A stretch of DNA of 64,000 nt from Gordonia alkanivorans NBRC 16433 (GTDB lineage: Bacteria > Actinomycetota > Actinomycetes > Mycobacteriales > Mycobacteriaceae), in the NCBI RefSeq assembly GCF_000225505.1, contig NZ_BACI01000048.1, positions 1 to 64,000 of the forward strand, read 5' to 3'. Positions 12,701-19,317 of the stretch are shown one piece after another. A model generated the notes under the pieces. The model was given only the letters and a program-made list of their open reading frames with translations, was not told the DNA's origin and made no database searches. Every line of letters begins with the position of its first letter. Positions within the stretch are counted from its first letter, which is position 1. The position numbers and the translations under genes are program-made.

Positions 12701-15546
12701 GGATGACGGTCGGCGAGCTCATCGAGACCGTCCGCGACACCGACCTCGCCGCCCTGGACCACGCGGCCATCGCCTTCGACGACGTCGTCGCACTCGTCGA
12801 TCCGCCTCGCATTCCCGGACGTCACCCCCTCGTCCAGGTGGCCTTCTCCGTGGTCGACTCCACCGGTGTCGCTCCGGCCCCGGTCGCTGCGGACGCACCA
12901 CGCACCGCGGTGGATTCGCACAGCGAGTTCGACGTGCACATCGTCGCGGTTCGGTCCGGGAGCAACTGGCGGCTGCAACTGCATCACGCGCGGGATCTAC
13001 TCGACGAGACACTGATCCGCGGACTCGGCGAGCGACTGGTGGCTGCCGTCGCAGCGGTGACCGACGACCCGGCACGTCGGATCGCCACCATCGAACCGCT
13101 CACCGCGGCGGAACGCGAACTCCTCACCGGCCGTGCACATGCTGCCGCGCCGACCGGGACCGAACCACTGCTCGCCGATCTGTTCGGGGAAGCTGTTGCG
13201 TCGCACGGTGACCGTCCGGCGATCGCCGACGGCAGGCGCACGCTCACCTACCGCGAATTCGACGCGTGGGTGTCGGTCACGGCGCGCGCCCTCCGCGCCC
13301 GCGGCCTCGGGGCGGGCGATGCGGTCGCGGTGGTCGTCCCGCGCTCCATCGAATCGGTGGTTGCCATCTGGGCGGTGAGCCGCATCGGCGGGGTGTGCGT
13401 CCCCGTCGACGTCACCTACCCCGCGGCGCGCATCGACCACGTGGTCGCCGGCGCGCGGGCGACGGCGATCGGTCCGGACGACATTCCCCCTCAACCGATC
13501 GAACCCGTTGTCTCGGAACCGATCACGCGGGTCTCGCGGGACTCCCTGGCCTACGTCATCACGACGTCGGGAACCACCGGCACCCCCAACGTCGTCGGCG
13601 TCACCCATCGCGGCGTGCATCGTGTCGCCGAACTCGGCGACGTGGAATCCGGCGACCGGGTGGGAATGGCGATCAGCCCCGGCTTCGACGCGACGTTCCA
13701 CGACATGCTGCTGCCGCTGGCGTCGGGTGCGACGCTCGTGGTCGTCCCGCCCGAGATCGTCGGGGGAAGCGACCTCGCCGACTTCCTCGACCGCACCCGG
13801 GTCAGCGTGTTCACCGCGACCCCGTCGGTGATGCGGACGATGCGACCGCAGTCGATCACCTCGTTGCGACTGGTCTACATCGGCGGCGAGGCACTGCCGG
13901 CCGACCTCGCGACGGCATGGTCGGAGCGGACGCAGGTCCGCAACATCTACGGCCCGACCGAGACGACGGTGACGGTGTCCACCAGCGCCTACCGTCCGGG
14001 CGAGCCGGTACGACTGGGGCATCCGCGGCCCGGGATCGGCGCCGAGGTCCTCGACACCCGACTCCGCCACGTCCCACTCGGCGTGGTGGGCGAGCTCTAC
14101 GTCAGCGGAACCGGCGTCGCCCGTGGCTATCTCGGCGACCGGGCGCTGACCGCCGCGACCTTCGTCGCCGGGAACGACGGTCGTCGGCGCTACCGGACCG
14201 GCGACCTCGTGCGCTGGGATCGCGAGTCCGGCGAGCTGATCTACGTGGGTCGCGCGGACCGCCAGATGAAGATCCGCGGCCAGCGCGTCGAACCCGCCGA
14301 GATCGACGCCGTCCTGGTGGGCGCCGGGGCCGACCGATCGGTGACCGTGTTGCGGCCCGGGCCGGCCGGGCCGGCACTCGTCTCCTACGTGGTCTCGTCG
14401 GTGCCCGCCGACCGCCTCGCCGACGTCTGCCGAACCCGGCTGCCGCGGCACATGGTGCCCGCCCGGATCGTCGAACTGGCCGAACTCCCCCTGAGCGGCG
14501 CGGGCAAGATCGATCAGCGACGACTGCCCGAGCCGACCTGGTCGGATTCGACCCGCGAACCCGAGACCCGCACGGAGACGACGGTTCGCGACGCCTTCCG
14601 GGCGGTGCTGGGTGAACACGGCGTCGGCATGGACGACGACTTCTTCGCCCTGGGCGGCAACTCCCTGGCCCTGGTGCAGTTGCGCGACGAACTCACCCGC
14701 CACACCTCTGTCACCGTGGACGTCGCGGACCTCTTCACCCACCGCACGCCGGCGGAGGTGGCCCGCGTCGTCGACGCCACGTACACGGGGAAGGGCACCG
14801 GTGTCGACCACCGCGTCGTGCCGCTCTCGCGCCCGGATCTCCCCGAATCCGATGCCCCTGAACTCGATGTCCCGGAATCCGGCGTCCCGACGATCTGGTG
14901 CGTGCACACCGCCACCGGAATCGTCGAACCGTTCCGCGCCTTCGGCAGGTCGCTGGATTCGGCCGTCGCCTACGGTCTCCAGCTGCCCGAACTGGTCGTG
15001 GCCGACCGTGACATGCCCGCGAGCCTCGCCGAGATCGCGGCCATCCACGTCGCGGCGGTCCGCAGGCGTCAGCCGTCCGGGCCCTACCACCTCGTCGGCT
15101 GGTCGCTGGGCGGCGTCATCGCGCATGAGATGAGCCGTCAGCTGGTCGACGCCGGGGAGCAGGTCGGCGTGCTGATGGTGCTCGACTCCCGGCCGCCCGG
15201 CGACCTGGACGAGGAGGCCGACAAGGAGCTGCTCGGCGAGGATCACCCGCTCCGGGCCGCGGCCGAACGCCACGACCCGCAGGCGCTACGACGATTCGAG
15301 GATCGTTCCCGGACCCTCGCCGCCGCGGTGCGGTCCTATGAGCTGGGTCCGGCGCCCGTGGGTAAGGTCATCTACGTTGCCGCCGAGGACAATCCGGACG
15401 TCGACAGCTGGGCACGGGCCGTCCGGCACGATGCCGGAACCGGGGCTCCGGCGGTGGAAGTGATCTCCGCCGGAGTCGCACACGCGCAGATGGGCGACCC
15501 CGACGTGATGCGTCGGCTGGCCAGGAGAATCGAGGAGGAATGGTGA
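706..15546 (+). CDS. Five-module non-ribosomal peptide synthetase (4946 aa) with terminal thioesterase
   Basis: A giant assembly-line enzyme that builds a short peptide on phosphopantetheine arms in the cytoplasm. Domain order by eye: C1 (about 19-459), degenerate A1 (479-952), T1 (Ser1001 in GATSLGF), C2 (1052-1475), A2 (1492-1978), T2 (1989-2062), C3 (2082-2508), A3 (2532-3028), T3 (3045-3119), C4 (3135-3572), T4 (3609-3685) with no A domain, C5 (3705-4139), A5 (4152-4612), T5 (4622-4692), thioesterase (4725-4945, GWSLGG with Ser4800). C domains keep HHxxxD (HHLLSDG, HHIAVDE, HHIAADG, HHIAIDG, HHIAMDG). A1 has lost the A3 core and the A10 lysine (TGNVDR instead of GKxDR). Pocket residues aligned by eye to GrsA: A2 DFWSVGMVV (near threonine codes), A3 DAMLAGEVA, A5 DAHTYGIVT (both unassigned). 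A5 has TPN where the A3 motif normally has TPK. No epimerase, methyltransferase or MbtH gene is present. The stop overlaps the next start (ATGGTGA). The start has only a weak ribosome site, so it is the least certain point. Confidence 0.93.
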   Translation: MSDPIPPPETPTAGIARRFRLSAAQRALWFTQQAAPDVPINVAQYVEIDGPIDVELFLRVTSEVVRRAQFTQLRFEDTDDGLVGVYDPSLHYWADVVDLRDRPDPRAAAEAIMREDCARPLDPRVDRTARGCLFRLGDEKFFVYNRGHHLLSDGVGGKDRMVEAIAAYHAAVTGGTPPAVKPVDLDLPARADDEYRASRRFDTDRSHWRQAMAGVGIPASLAHRRGEPEAVSRRVHAPVDAGTMDALRRAAEVRSTILPNVLVAAFSAYLARAAADGDEVIFQFPVAARTTAALRSTPLPVSNVVPLRTGVAGEASVADALATTQAALLGALRHQRYRGEDIWADVAADETSGRVRRTAAQERSGPMLNLMLFQREFPCGEAHGTFHILTVGPAEDLTINIVPVAGDDRDSVLMIGVEANPNRYDDAEVAEHHRQFLAMLRTFADALLQAPDTRIDDLPLADPVAVVRGEALGSAPATVPEALAVAAARHAHGPVIDEPRTRPITFDRLHGRAVDLATRLRTAGAAPGTAVGIALPPGVDRLTAWWAVGVSGAALVLLDPIAPRAAVATLPVSARPALVIAAQSEDAPASDSGPRLLTLTDLHGLEASAAPVRPPESEDIACHLAITESDSGVGTTVAVPQRAVAALIATGLFDDRSTDLEYGRLLFDAAAGSSAAHLEIIAAAAHGLRLVVPGADTASVTHVIATPGDVPGLSKQGPMTSLLVAGEDIAPAALVRLAFGREVSAPYCPRGAFGPVTANRRIAPDAAVDHRLPSGTPRPGTEIAVLDRWLRPVPAGITGDVYVTGPQVIRGVADDPVGTAATLVACPWDRGARMLHTGDRGHFDPGTAMLVIDHRAGDVVTLGGVRIDLAALDRAAGQVAGVGYAVTVVTSGGLDVGVVCDTDDADHQRVRAAVRRRVDGEVPASTRPRRVVILDELPTDLTGNVDRHAAAGLIAEVRETPATYRPPVTATEVAVADAVTEVLGVSRPSMDDELVRLGATSLGFMQLGTHLGSRLRVVVDMRDLAAVTTLGELAAVVDAAVPRRTTSTGGVVSYRPTRAQQEIWLLNRADPRATVYHLPVRLTLAEHISADAARAALVDVATRHEALRTVYPEVDGEPVARVRGRAESAAAAPITSATLNPAGVDLAVSAPFDLRTGVPWRAVLDETREAVELVLVAHHIAVDEWSLHIVLEDFAHAVRARAAGAEPVWETEAVAFSEVLEARPSGPATATATTTANRAAAEVFWTRFLRDAPERLALPEPPVGDPAASGLTAGPAVHTSRRIDRAVTDAASARARESGTTVNTLLCVALSATLAEFTDSDDVVLSMPVSGRFTSEELRPVGMFVETVPVRVAGARQTPIAEALAGAGRDLGTAVTFADTGPTGLSDVIFAYHATAPDLVASTVFAGGETLRTGEARTALEFTVIDDGNGLSVTLTIAEHRVDVASAGRLLDRFVEAVAALGASAPDTLIAECLSPRPVADPGTRRTACVDPVRALLRHASAAPEATAVIAGEETLDYRTLVDRARALAAHLREFGVRPGDRVALLMDRRADTVVAIVGTLLADAVYVPIDPDHPQARIDLILAGTAPAAIVDSRLQVTAGVGHQRAQTMPGAAYVIHTSGSTGLPKAVVVTRQNVAALMGAGLDLIDASPRDVWAWVHSYAFDFSVWEILGALASGGSVVVVDHATVRDPRALAAVIDRHGITILSQTPTAFSGIVDLATTTRAAGAPAPPELTSLRAVVFGGETLAPNTLGAWAAEHPRTRLVNMYGITETTVVLTAADVDLDDERSIIGTPFDGVGAMVLDRRLRPVPTGAAGELYLAGEQVALGYLNAPGLTATRFVADPSGRGLRMYRTGDRVREVAPGRFAYLGRNDDQVQIRGHRVELGEIVSTLRAIPGVGDARVLVRPGRRAGDEHLLAFVTEDGLADFDVLDDLDEATILAACAARLPAHAVPSRVAIVDGWPMTRTGKIDRDKLFASITDTAPPVGRALGPIEETVASAIRAVVGEDAGHLGAETNFFAAGGTSLSAARLAATLAGMGHRIEVADVFEYPTVAELAARIAAAVTSPVLSRVSLLSDDREIPADLPLTPEQLDVWLRWRTEPEFTGYLLPLALPIDASPADVRRALAAIVTRHDALCTGFPLRDGVPVQHRWDDADVLDHLERQLGLEVDSTPDVTAVLASMATPVDLAASLPWRVRIVEIDGSRWLVGVIHHIAADGESFAILAGDLDTALAGAPLPASGTDYRRYSMWRAETLEARRAELTAFWRTAFTRPVEQLRLPEVNLQAETVAREAETIVHRTHGQLDATVTASLDELTVARSTTPFIATHTALAAVLARQSGAGVVTIGTALSGRLDPGLVGVPGLFARAVPLHTPIDPALSFAELLAQVTSVDLGAFSHADLPLTEISEIADPGRAGAGTPLFEVSFGAVPDAIVEWVEAEFPTGAAGNAASGVLGIPLFGIDVSMYRHGGALHVTMSCTDAVATADRLEALCDLVVDTLRRGVLAPDEPVLSLMSPASEEAATPELEPETFDTLFTSYADASPSDVAIVDSRYRVPGFGTEISAHDVDRLSTHLARVLIARGIGAGDVVVELLPRSVFGMIASAAIARAGAAFVNIDPADPAERRNLILDRCRPTVVLGLGGIDTAGTDATGIGVEVLALDELFAELPPVVPTFDEAERVRAVTPDDVAYITFTSGTTGVPKGVAVTHRGVAGWARDTVGRLGLTSADRVLHTYATGFDAHLMGVLPPRIAGATAIMCPSDVVAADELADLVHDAGVTVLLTTPSVLATLRPGDLPHVRHVAVGGEPLGAGLIRDWTRTATLSNEYGPTEATVAVSSARYTDSVSGAVHIGRPLDGVTMAVLDPMLRPVPDHTVGELYLSGNCLARGYLDDPRTTAVAFVAGPHGKRMYRTGDLVHRRADGTFVIHGRTDDQVKIRGVRLEPAEIDAALSRLPGIATSVTAARVTAAGEKVLVSWVIGEPDTGNHTDDLASQLAHVLPRTMIPSAFIEVEELPIGRNGKIDTASLPAPDFGATGVRGSAAVGRAPAGETEVLIASVWAEILGRPVESFDADSDFFADGGTSLSATQVTSRLSASTGADVAARLLFESRTLGELARRIDDLISPTSEPVAALSPAPAPARLPVPDPLPLAYPQRRMWIHHHFDPTSTAYHVPVVMRIRGRVDLARLRKAVDEVVGAHAVLRTVYPDSPAGPVQRLIEHRSPVLAHRRVEVGDENVETALRREVTEYLRAPFDLENEPGFRAAVFEVDTSDAPTHDPDLYLAAVLHHIAIDGWSIRVLLADLMRAYDGERLAVAADEAFTYADFTQWQIARLGDAADRDSVVAHQIRYWTATLADAPQPVRLPGHRDSDAVGVTGRIGASVPALAIHQTAKALSATVFQVAHAALSATLGQLTGQWDVLVGVPVHGRSAPEWESVVGMFVNTVALRTRLRPDTPVREAVQQVRDVALAALAHGDVPYEDVVRAVRPAARHGGDPLISVLLVSQEVVPQASGEVALAGAVASLVTEATSTVDAKYDIEVVLAESDDELHVTLVHSGRIPDGVAQELLDDYTTLLCDLPAVGEPFPLVASTSVAPVAGTPGRDTDESHSKTGEPADPELVSQVGAIMAEVLEVPENAVAQSADFFALGGTSLSATRVTSALGRHLGIRVPTRVLFEHPTPAALAVAVSRMAVDVAHDPVDVPDHTVHLPDDRFTDIPLAPTQRRMWVGAQMLGQVPIYSVPVVVGVPAGLTTAEVTAALDALVGRHTALRTRYLTTPDGPRQQVVDGWRPPVRHLDSAALTGTGIADEFSAPFDLAGDPPVRAWVLSESGVDSAPVAVVLVAHHIAMDGESAAIVERELTALLAGDALEREPVGFDVLARRMVAEEQSSRTVLHDYWRKALAGYSGELDLADHRPPVRDLRTSVVEFPIDDAVARAVSTAARRALASDFHLLHAATALALAAQTGVDDIAVATPASMRRDEDSAGTVGMLISTVVLRTPLTAGMTVGELIETVRDTDLAALDHAAIAFDDVVALVDPPRIPGRHPLVQVAFSVVDSTGVAPAPVAADAPRTAVDSHSEFDVHIVAVRSGSNWRLQLHHARDLLDETLIRGLGERLVAAVAAVTDDPARRIATIEPLTAAERELLTGRAHAAAPTGTEPLLADLFGEAVASHGDRPAIADGRRTLTYREFDAWVSVTARALRARGLGAGDAVAVVVPRSIESVVAIWAVSRIGGVCVPVDVTYPAARIDHVVAGARATAIGPDDIPPQPIEPVVSEPITRVSRDSLAYVITTSGTTGTPNVVGVTHRGVHRVAELGDVESGDRVGMAISPGFDATFHDMLLPLASGATLVVVPPEIVGGSDLADFLDRTRVSVFTATPSVMRTMRPQSITSLRLVYIGGEALPADLATAWSERTQVRNIYGPTETTVTVSTSAYRPGEPVRLGHPRPGIGAEVLDTRLRHVPLGVVGELYVSGTGVARGYLGDRALTAATFVAGNDGRRRYRTGDLVRWDRESGELIYVGRADRQMKIRGQRVEPAEIDAVLVGAGADRSVTVLRPGPAGPALVSYVVSSVPADRLADVCRTRLPRHMVPARIVELAELPLSGAGKIDQRRLPEPTWSDSTREPETRTETTVRDAFRAVLGEHGVGMDDDFFALGGNSLALVQLRDELTRHTSVTVDVADLFTHRTPAEVARVVDATYTGKGTGVDHRVVPLSRPDLPESDAPELDVPESGVPTIWCVHTATGIVEPFRAFGRSLDSAVAYGLQLPELVVADRDMPASLAEIAAIHVAAVRRRQPSGPYHLVGWSLGGVIAHEMSRQLVDAGEQVGVLMVLDSRPPGDLDEEADKELLGEDHPLRAAAERHDPQALRRFEDRSRTLAAAVRSYELGPAPVGKVIYVAAEDNPDVDSWARAVRHDAGTGAPAVEVISAGVAHAQMGDPDVMRRLARRIEEEW

Positions 15547-16151
15547 CCGGATCCGACCGGGACGCGACGTCGACGGGATTGTCGATCCTGTTCGTCTGCA
15601 CGGGCAACATCTGCCGTTCGCCGATCGGCGAACGCGTGCTGACGGGGCTGGCCGACCGAATGCGCGCCGACGGAACAGATCTCGCCGTCACCTCGAGCAG
15701 TGCCGGTACCGGCGCGCTGAACGGTCAGCCGATCCACCCGCACTCCGCCGCGGTTCTCGCCGAACACGGTTACGACGCATCGGGTTTCGAGGCTCGATAT
15801 CTGCGTCCGCCGATGCTGACGCAGGCCGACGTCGTGTTGTGCATGAGTCGCGAGCACCGTGCGGCCGCCCAGCAGATGGCGCCCGCGCGCTGGAAGCGCG
15901 TGTTCACCCTCACCGAGTTCGCCGCCCTAGCGGAGACCGGCACCCCGGACCAGAACGGCACCCTCGCCGCGATCATGGGCGGGCGGGGACGCATCGATCC
16001 CAACTCGTCGCTCCTCGACATCGTCGACCCGATGGGCCGTCCGCGTGAGGACTTCGACCGGGTGTTCGCCGAGGTCGAACCGAAGGTCGAGACCGTCGCC
16101 AACTGGCTGGCGGCACAACACATCACCGAGACGACAGGGGAGACCCGATGA
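15540..16151 (+). CDS. Low-molecular-weight protein tyrosine phosphatase (203 aa)
   Basis: Cytoplasmic phosphatase of the LMW-PTP/arsenate-reductase fold, which hydrolyses phosphotyrosine through a cysteinyl-phosphate. The CX5R loop is intact at Cys20-Arg26 (FVCTGNICRS), and the general-acid Asp is in VDPMG at Asp163. It is somewhat longer than the usual 150-165 aa, with about 14 extra N-terminal residues. A strong GAGGAGGA site sits right before the ATG, which overlaps the NRPS stop, and its own stop overlaps the DUF4012 start, so the three genes are translationally coupled. Such phosphatases usually sit in capsule or exopolysaccharide loci opposite a tyrosine kinase. No kinase is visible here, so its target is unknown. 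Confidence 0.92.
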   Translation: MVTGSDRDATSTGLSILFVCTGNICRSPIGERVLTGLADRMRADGTDLAVTSSSAGTGALNGQPIHPHSAAVLAEHGYDASGFEARYLRPPMLTQADVVLCMSREHRAAAQQMAPARWKRVFTLTEFAALAETGTPDQNGTLAAIMGGRGRIDPNSSLLDIVDPMGRPREDFDRVFAEVEPKVETVANWLAAQHITETTGETR

Positions 16152-17914
16152 TCCGCCGCATCGTCGCAAACCGGGCGGTACAGATCCTGGCTCTGATCGT
16201 GCTGCTCGTCGCCGCGGTCGTCGCCTGGCTCGCGTACTCGGCACTGAAGGTGAAGGGTGACCTGGAATCGGTGCGCTCCGATGCCTCCCGGGCCCGGACC
16301 CTCATGCTCGACGGCGATCAGGCCGGCGCCTCGCAGGCCGCCGCCGCGGCCGCCGACAGCGCCCAGGCCGCCTCCGACAGGTCCCACGGCATCGTGTGGT
16401 CGGCGGTGGCCGCGCTCCCGGGAATCGGATCGCCGCTGAAGTCGGTGCAGCAGATGAGCGACGCCGTCGAGGCGCTGTCCGCCGACGTACTCCTCCCGGC
16501 CGCGGATCTCGCGGGCGTGCTGAACCCGGATCAGCTCCGGACCGGGAACACGGTGAACCTCAAACTGTTACGCGAGGCGCAACCCGAGCTCGCCAAGGTC
16601 GCCGAACGCTCGACCGAGGTGGCCGATGAGGTCGCGTCGATCACTCCGAGCTGGCTCGGCGTCGTCGCCGATGCGAGAACCCAACTCGCCGAACAGGTCG
16701 ATGCGGCCGAGTCCACCCTGGTCGCGACCGACATCGCCGCCCAGCTCATCCCGCCGATGCTGGGTTCGGAGGGGCCGCGCAACTACTTCATGGCCTTCCA
16801 GACGCCGTCGGAATCCCGCGGAACCGGCGGACTCGTCGGCGGCTTCGGGTTGCTCAACGCGACGGGTGGACGGGTGACGGTTCCCGAGCTCGGCGCCAAC
16901 TCCGAGTTCCGCGACCCGACGACACCGAAGATCGACCTGGGGCCCGAGTACGACGCGATCTACTCGTACTACAAGCCCTACACCGACTTCCGCAACGGGA
17001 ACCTCAGCGCACACTTCCCCGACGCCGCGAAGATCTGGCTGGCCAACTGGCAGGCCCAGACCGGCCAGAAGCTCGACGGTGCCATCGCGCTCGACCCGAT
17101 CGCGCTGAAGTACATACTCGACGTCGTCGGACCGGTGGCGTTACCCGGCGGCGAGAAGATCACCGCCGACAACGTCGTACCGATCACGCTGTCGACCTCG
17201 TACCAACGGTTCGCCGACGACAACGGGGCCCGAAAGGCGTACCTGCAGTCCATCTCCCAGGCCGTCGTCAAGAAACTGATCGACTCGGGTGGCAGCACCC
17301 GCGACCTGCTCGAGGCTCTCGGACGCGGCGTCCACGAGCGCCGGATCATGGTCTACAGCACCACGCCGGCCGAACAGGAGATCCTCGAGACCACCAAGCT
17401 CGGTCACCAGATCTCCGACACCGACTCGCCGTATCTGCAGGTGGCGATCGGCAACGCGTCGGGCAGCAAGCTCGACTACTACCTGCGCCGCGAGATCGAC
17501 TACACCTCAGGCGATTGCCGCGGCGACACCCGCGAGAGCACGATCAAGGTCACCCTGACCAACACCCTCGACGAGACCACCGGGCTCACCGACTACGTCG
17601 CCGGTGGCCTCGGCACCGAACTGTCGGTGGACAAGGGCACCAACCTCGCCAACGTGGAGTTCCTCGCCACCAAGGGGGCGGTGCTCAAGGAAATGACCCT
17701 GGGCGACGCGGGCGCCTTCTACGTCGAACAGACCCTGCACGGGCGGCCGTACTACTCGACCCGCGTCGGCATCGCGCCGGGACAGAGCGCCACGATCACG
17801 CTGAAGATCGACGAGCCGACCGCCGCGGCGGGCGAGGCCGAGGTCCCGGTGCAGCCGCTGGTCGACGACCCGACCGTCACCGTCGACGTGCCCGCCTGCG
17901 GGCCGCGTCAGTAG
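16148..17914 (+). CDS. DUF4012 membrane-anchored protein (588 aa)
   Basis: Single N-terminal membrane segment (about residues 9-31, LALIVLLVAAVVAWLAYSAL) followed by a large exported domain, so it is predicted to be anchored with its bulk outside. The conserved part (about 205-420) contains the family-typical stretches NYFMAFQTPSESRGTGG and LDGAIALDPIALKYIL. DUF4012 proteins occur in actinobacterial exopolysaccharide and cell-wall loci, but their biochemical role is not established. The ATGA overlap with the phosphatase gene makes it the third gene of the NRPS operon. Its last 7 bases overlap the end of menB on the other strand, so there is no room for a separate terminator. Confidence 0.88.
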   Translation: MIRRIVANRAVQILALIVLLVAAVVAWLAYSALKVKGDLESVRSDASRARTLMLDGDQAGASQAAAAAADSAQAASDRSHGIVWSAVAALPGIGSPLKSVQQMSDAVEALSADVLLPAADLAGVLNPDQLRTGNTVNLKLLREAQPELAKVAERSTEVADEVASITPSWLGVVADARTQLAEQVDAAESTLVATDIAAQLIPPMLGSEGPRNYFMAFQTPSESRGTGGLVGGFGLLNATGGRVTVPELGANSEFRDPTTPKIDLGPEYDAIYSYYKPYTDFRNGNLSAHFPDAAKIWLANWQAQTGQKLDGAIALDPIALKYILDVVGPVALPGGEKITADNVVPITLSTSYQRFADDNGARKAYLQSISQAVVKKLIDSGGSTRDLLEALGRGVHERRIMVYSTTPAEQEILETTKLGHQISDTDSPYLQVAIGNASGSKLDYYLRREIDYTSGDCRGDTRESTIKVTLTNTLDETTGLTDYVAGGLGTELSVDKGTNLANVEFLATKGAVLKEMTLGDAGAFYVEQTLHGRPYYSTRVGIAPGQSATITLKIDEPTAAAGEAEVPVQPLVDDPTVTVDVPACGPRQ

Positions 17915-18879
17915 TAGTACGGGTAGTCGTCCCAGCGCGGATCGCGCTTCTCCAGGAACGCATCCCGGCCTTCGACGGCCTCGTCGGTCATGTAGGCCAG
18001 CCGGGTGGCCTCACCGGCGAACACCTGCTGACCCATGAGGCCGTCGTCGGTGAGATTGAACGCGAACTTCAGCATGCGTTGCGCGGTGGGCGATTTGCCG
18101 TTGATCTTGCGGGCCCACTCGATGGCGGTGTTCTCCAGCTCGGCGTGCGGGGCGACGCGGTTGACTGCTCCCATGCGGTGCATGGTCTCCGCGTCGTAGG
18201 CCTCGCCGAGGAAGAAGATCTCGCGGGCGAACTTCTGGCCGACCTGCTTGGCGAGGTAGGCGCTGCCGTAACCGGCGTCGAACGAGCCCACGTCGGCGTC
18301 GGTCTGCTTGAACCGGGCGTGCTCGGCGGAGGCCAGGGTCAGGTCGCACACCACGTGTAGTGAGTGGCCGCCGCCGGCCGCCCATCCGTTGACCACCGCG
18401 ATGACCACCTTGGGCATGGTGCGGATGAGTCGCTGGACCTCGAGGATGTGGAGTCGTCCGCCCTCGACCTTCACCCGGGCCTCGTCGACGGAGTCGGCGC
18501 CCGCGGCCACGACGTCGGTGTCGTGGCTGGTCGCGTACTGGTACCCGGAACGGCCGCGGATGCGCTGGTCGCCGCCGCTGCAGAAGGCCCACCCGCCGTC
18601 CTTGGGGCTCGGGCCGTTGCCGGTCAGCAGAATCGTTCCGACGTCGGGGGAGCGGCGGGCGTGGTCGAGCACGCGGTAGAGCTCGTCGACGGTGTGCGGG
18701 CGGAAGGCGTTGCGGACCTCCGGACGGTCGAAGGCCACTCGCACGATGCCGTTCTCGCGACCCTCGGCCGCATGCCGGTGGTAGGTGACGTCGGTGAGGT
18801 CGGTGAACCCGGGCACCTGGGTCCACTGGGCCGGGTCGAACGGCTGGTCGGCGGTCTTGGTGTCGTCGGTCGCGCTCAT
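17908..18879 (-). CDS. menB: 1,4-dihydroxy-2-naphthoyl-CoA synthase MenB (323 aa)
   Basis: Crotonase-fold enzyme that closes the second ring of the menaquinone headgroup from o-succinylbenzoyl-CoA in the cytoplasm. The signature regions are present: WAFCSGGDQRIRG, the oxyanion-hole stretch VVNGWAAGGGHSLHVVCDL, the catalytic-Asp region GSFDAGYGSAYL, and the family-typical aromatic C-terminus ending YPYYY. The chosen start at 18879 (Met-Ser-Ala-Thr) gives a length near the actinobacterial norm of about 310-325. An upstream in-frame Met at 18954 adds a Cys/His/Arg-rich tail unlike the family. Other men genes lie 11-20 kb away, as in mycobacteria. It converges with the NRPS operon. Confidence 0.95.
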   Translation of the reverse strand: MSATDDTKTADQPFDPAQWTQVPGFTDLTDVTYHRHAAEGRENGIVRVAFDRPEVRNAFRPHTVDELYRVLDHARRSPDVGTILLTGNGPSPKDGGWAFCSGGDQRIRGRSGYQYATSHDTDVVAAGADSVDEARVKVEGGRLHILEVQRLIRTMPKVVIAVVNGWAAGGGHSLHVVCDLTLASAEHARFKQTDADVGSFDAGYGSAYLAKQVGQKFAREIFFLGEAYDAETMHRMGAVNRVAPHAELENTAIEWARKINGKSPTAQRMLKFAFNLTDDGLMGQQVFAGEATRLAYMTDEAVEGRDAFLEKRDPRWDDYPYYY

Positions 18880-19040
18880 GCGCTCAGAGTAGTGATCGCA
18901 GACGATCGCGCTCACGGCGGTCCGCCGGGCGCACGGGTGCCCGAGGTGGGTCAAATGTCCTGAGGAGTATCCCTTCCGCTTGCACCGTATATGATGCGCG
19001 TTTTCAGCAAATTCCCAGTTCGCAATGCTTACATGTACCC

Positions 19041-19274
19041 ATGAACACCTGGGGGTGGATTGTCGTCGGTGTGGTCGGCTGGTGCGTACTGGCCGCCGTC
19101 GTCGCCGTGATCGTGGGGCGGGCGGTACGGCTCCGGGACGAAAAGGAGCGTGGGCCGCGTGGCGTTCCCGACTTCGTCCCAGGCACGTCTCACGGACTCG
19201 TCCGCCACGGTGGGTGCGTCGACCTCGACTCGCATCGACGCTCCGACCGGAACCGTCCGAGCGACGACGGCTAG
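19041..19274 (+). CDS. Small single-pass membrane protein (77 aa), unknown
   Basis: One clear membrane segment near the N-terminus (NTWGWIVVGVVGWCVLAAVV) followed by a charged stop-transfer stretch (RLRDEKERG) and a hydrophilic tail, suggesting an inner-membrane protein with its C-terminus in the cytoplasm. Small proteins of this shape are common in actinobacteria, but no function is known to me. There is no good ribosome site before the ATG, so it may be leaderless or start differently. It lies 43 bases before the thioesterase gene on the same strand. The hydrophobic pattern and codon use favour this over overlapping minus-strand ORFs. Confidence 0.55.
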   Translation: MNTWGWIVVGVVGWCVLAAVVAVIVGRAVRLRDEKERGPRGVPDFVPGTSHGLVRHGGCVDLDSHRRSDRNRPSDDG

Positions 19275-19317
19275 CACCAGTCCGTCCCCCGAATCGGTCT
19301 TCTTATACGGTTGACCG

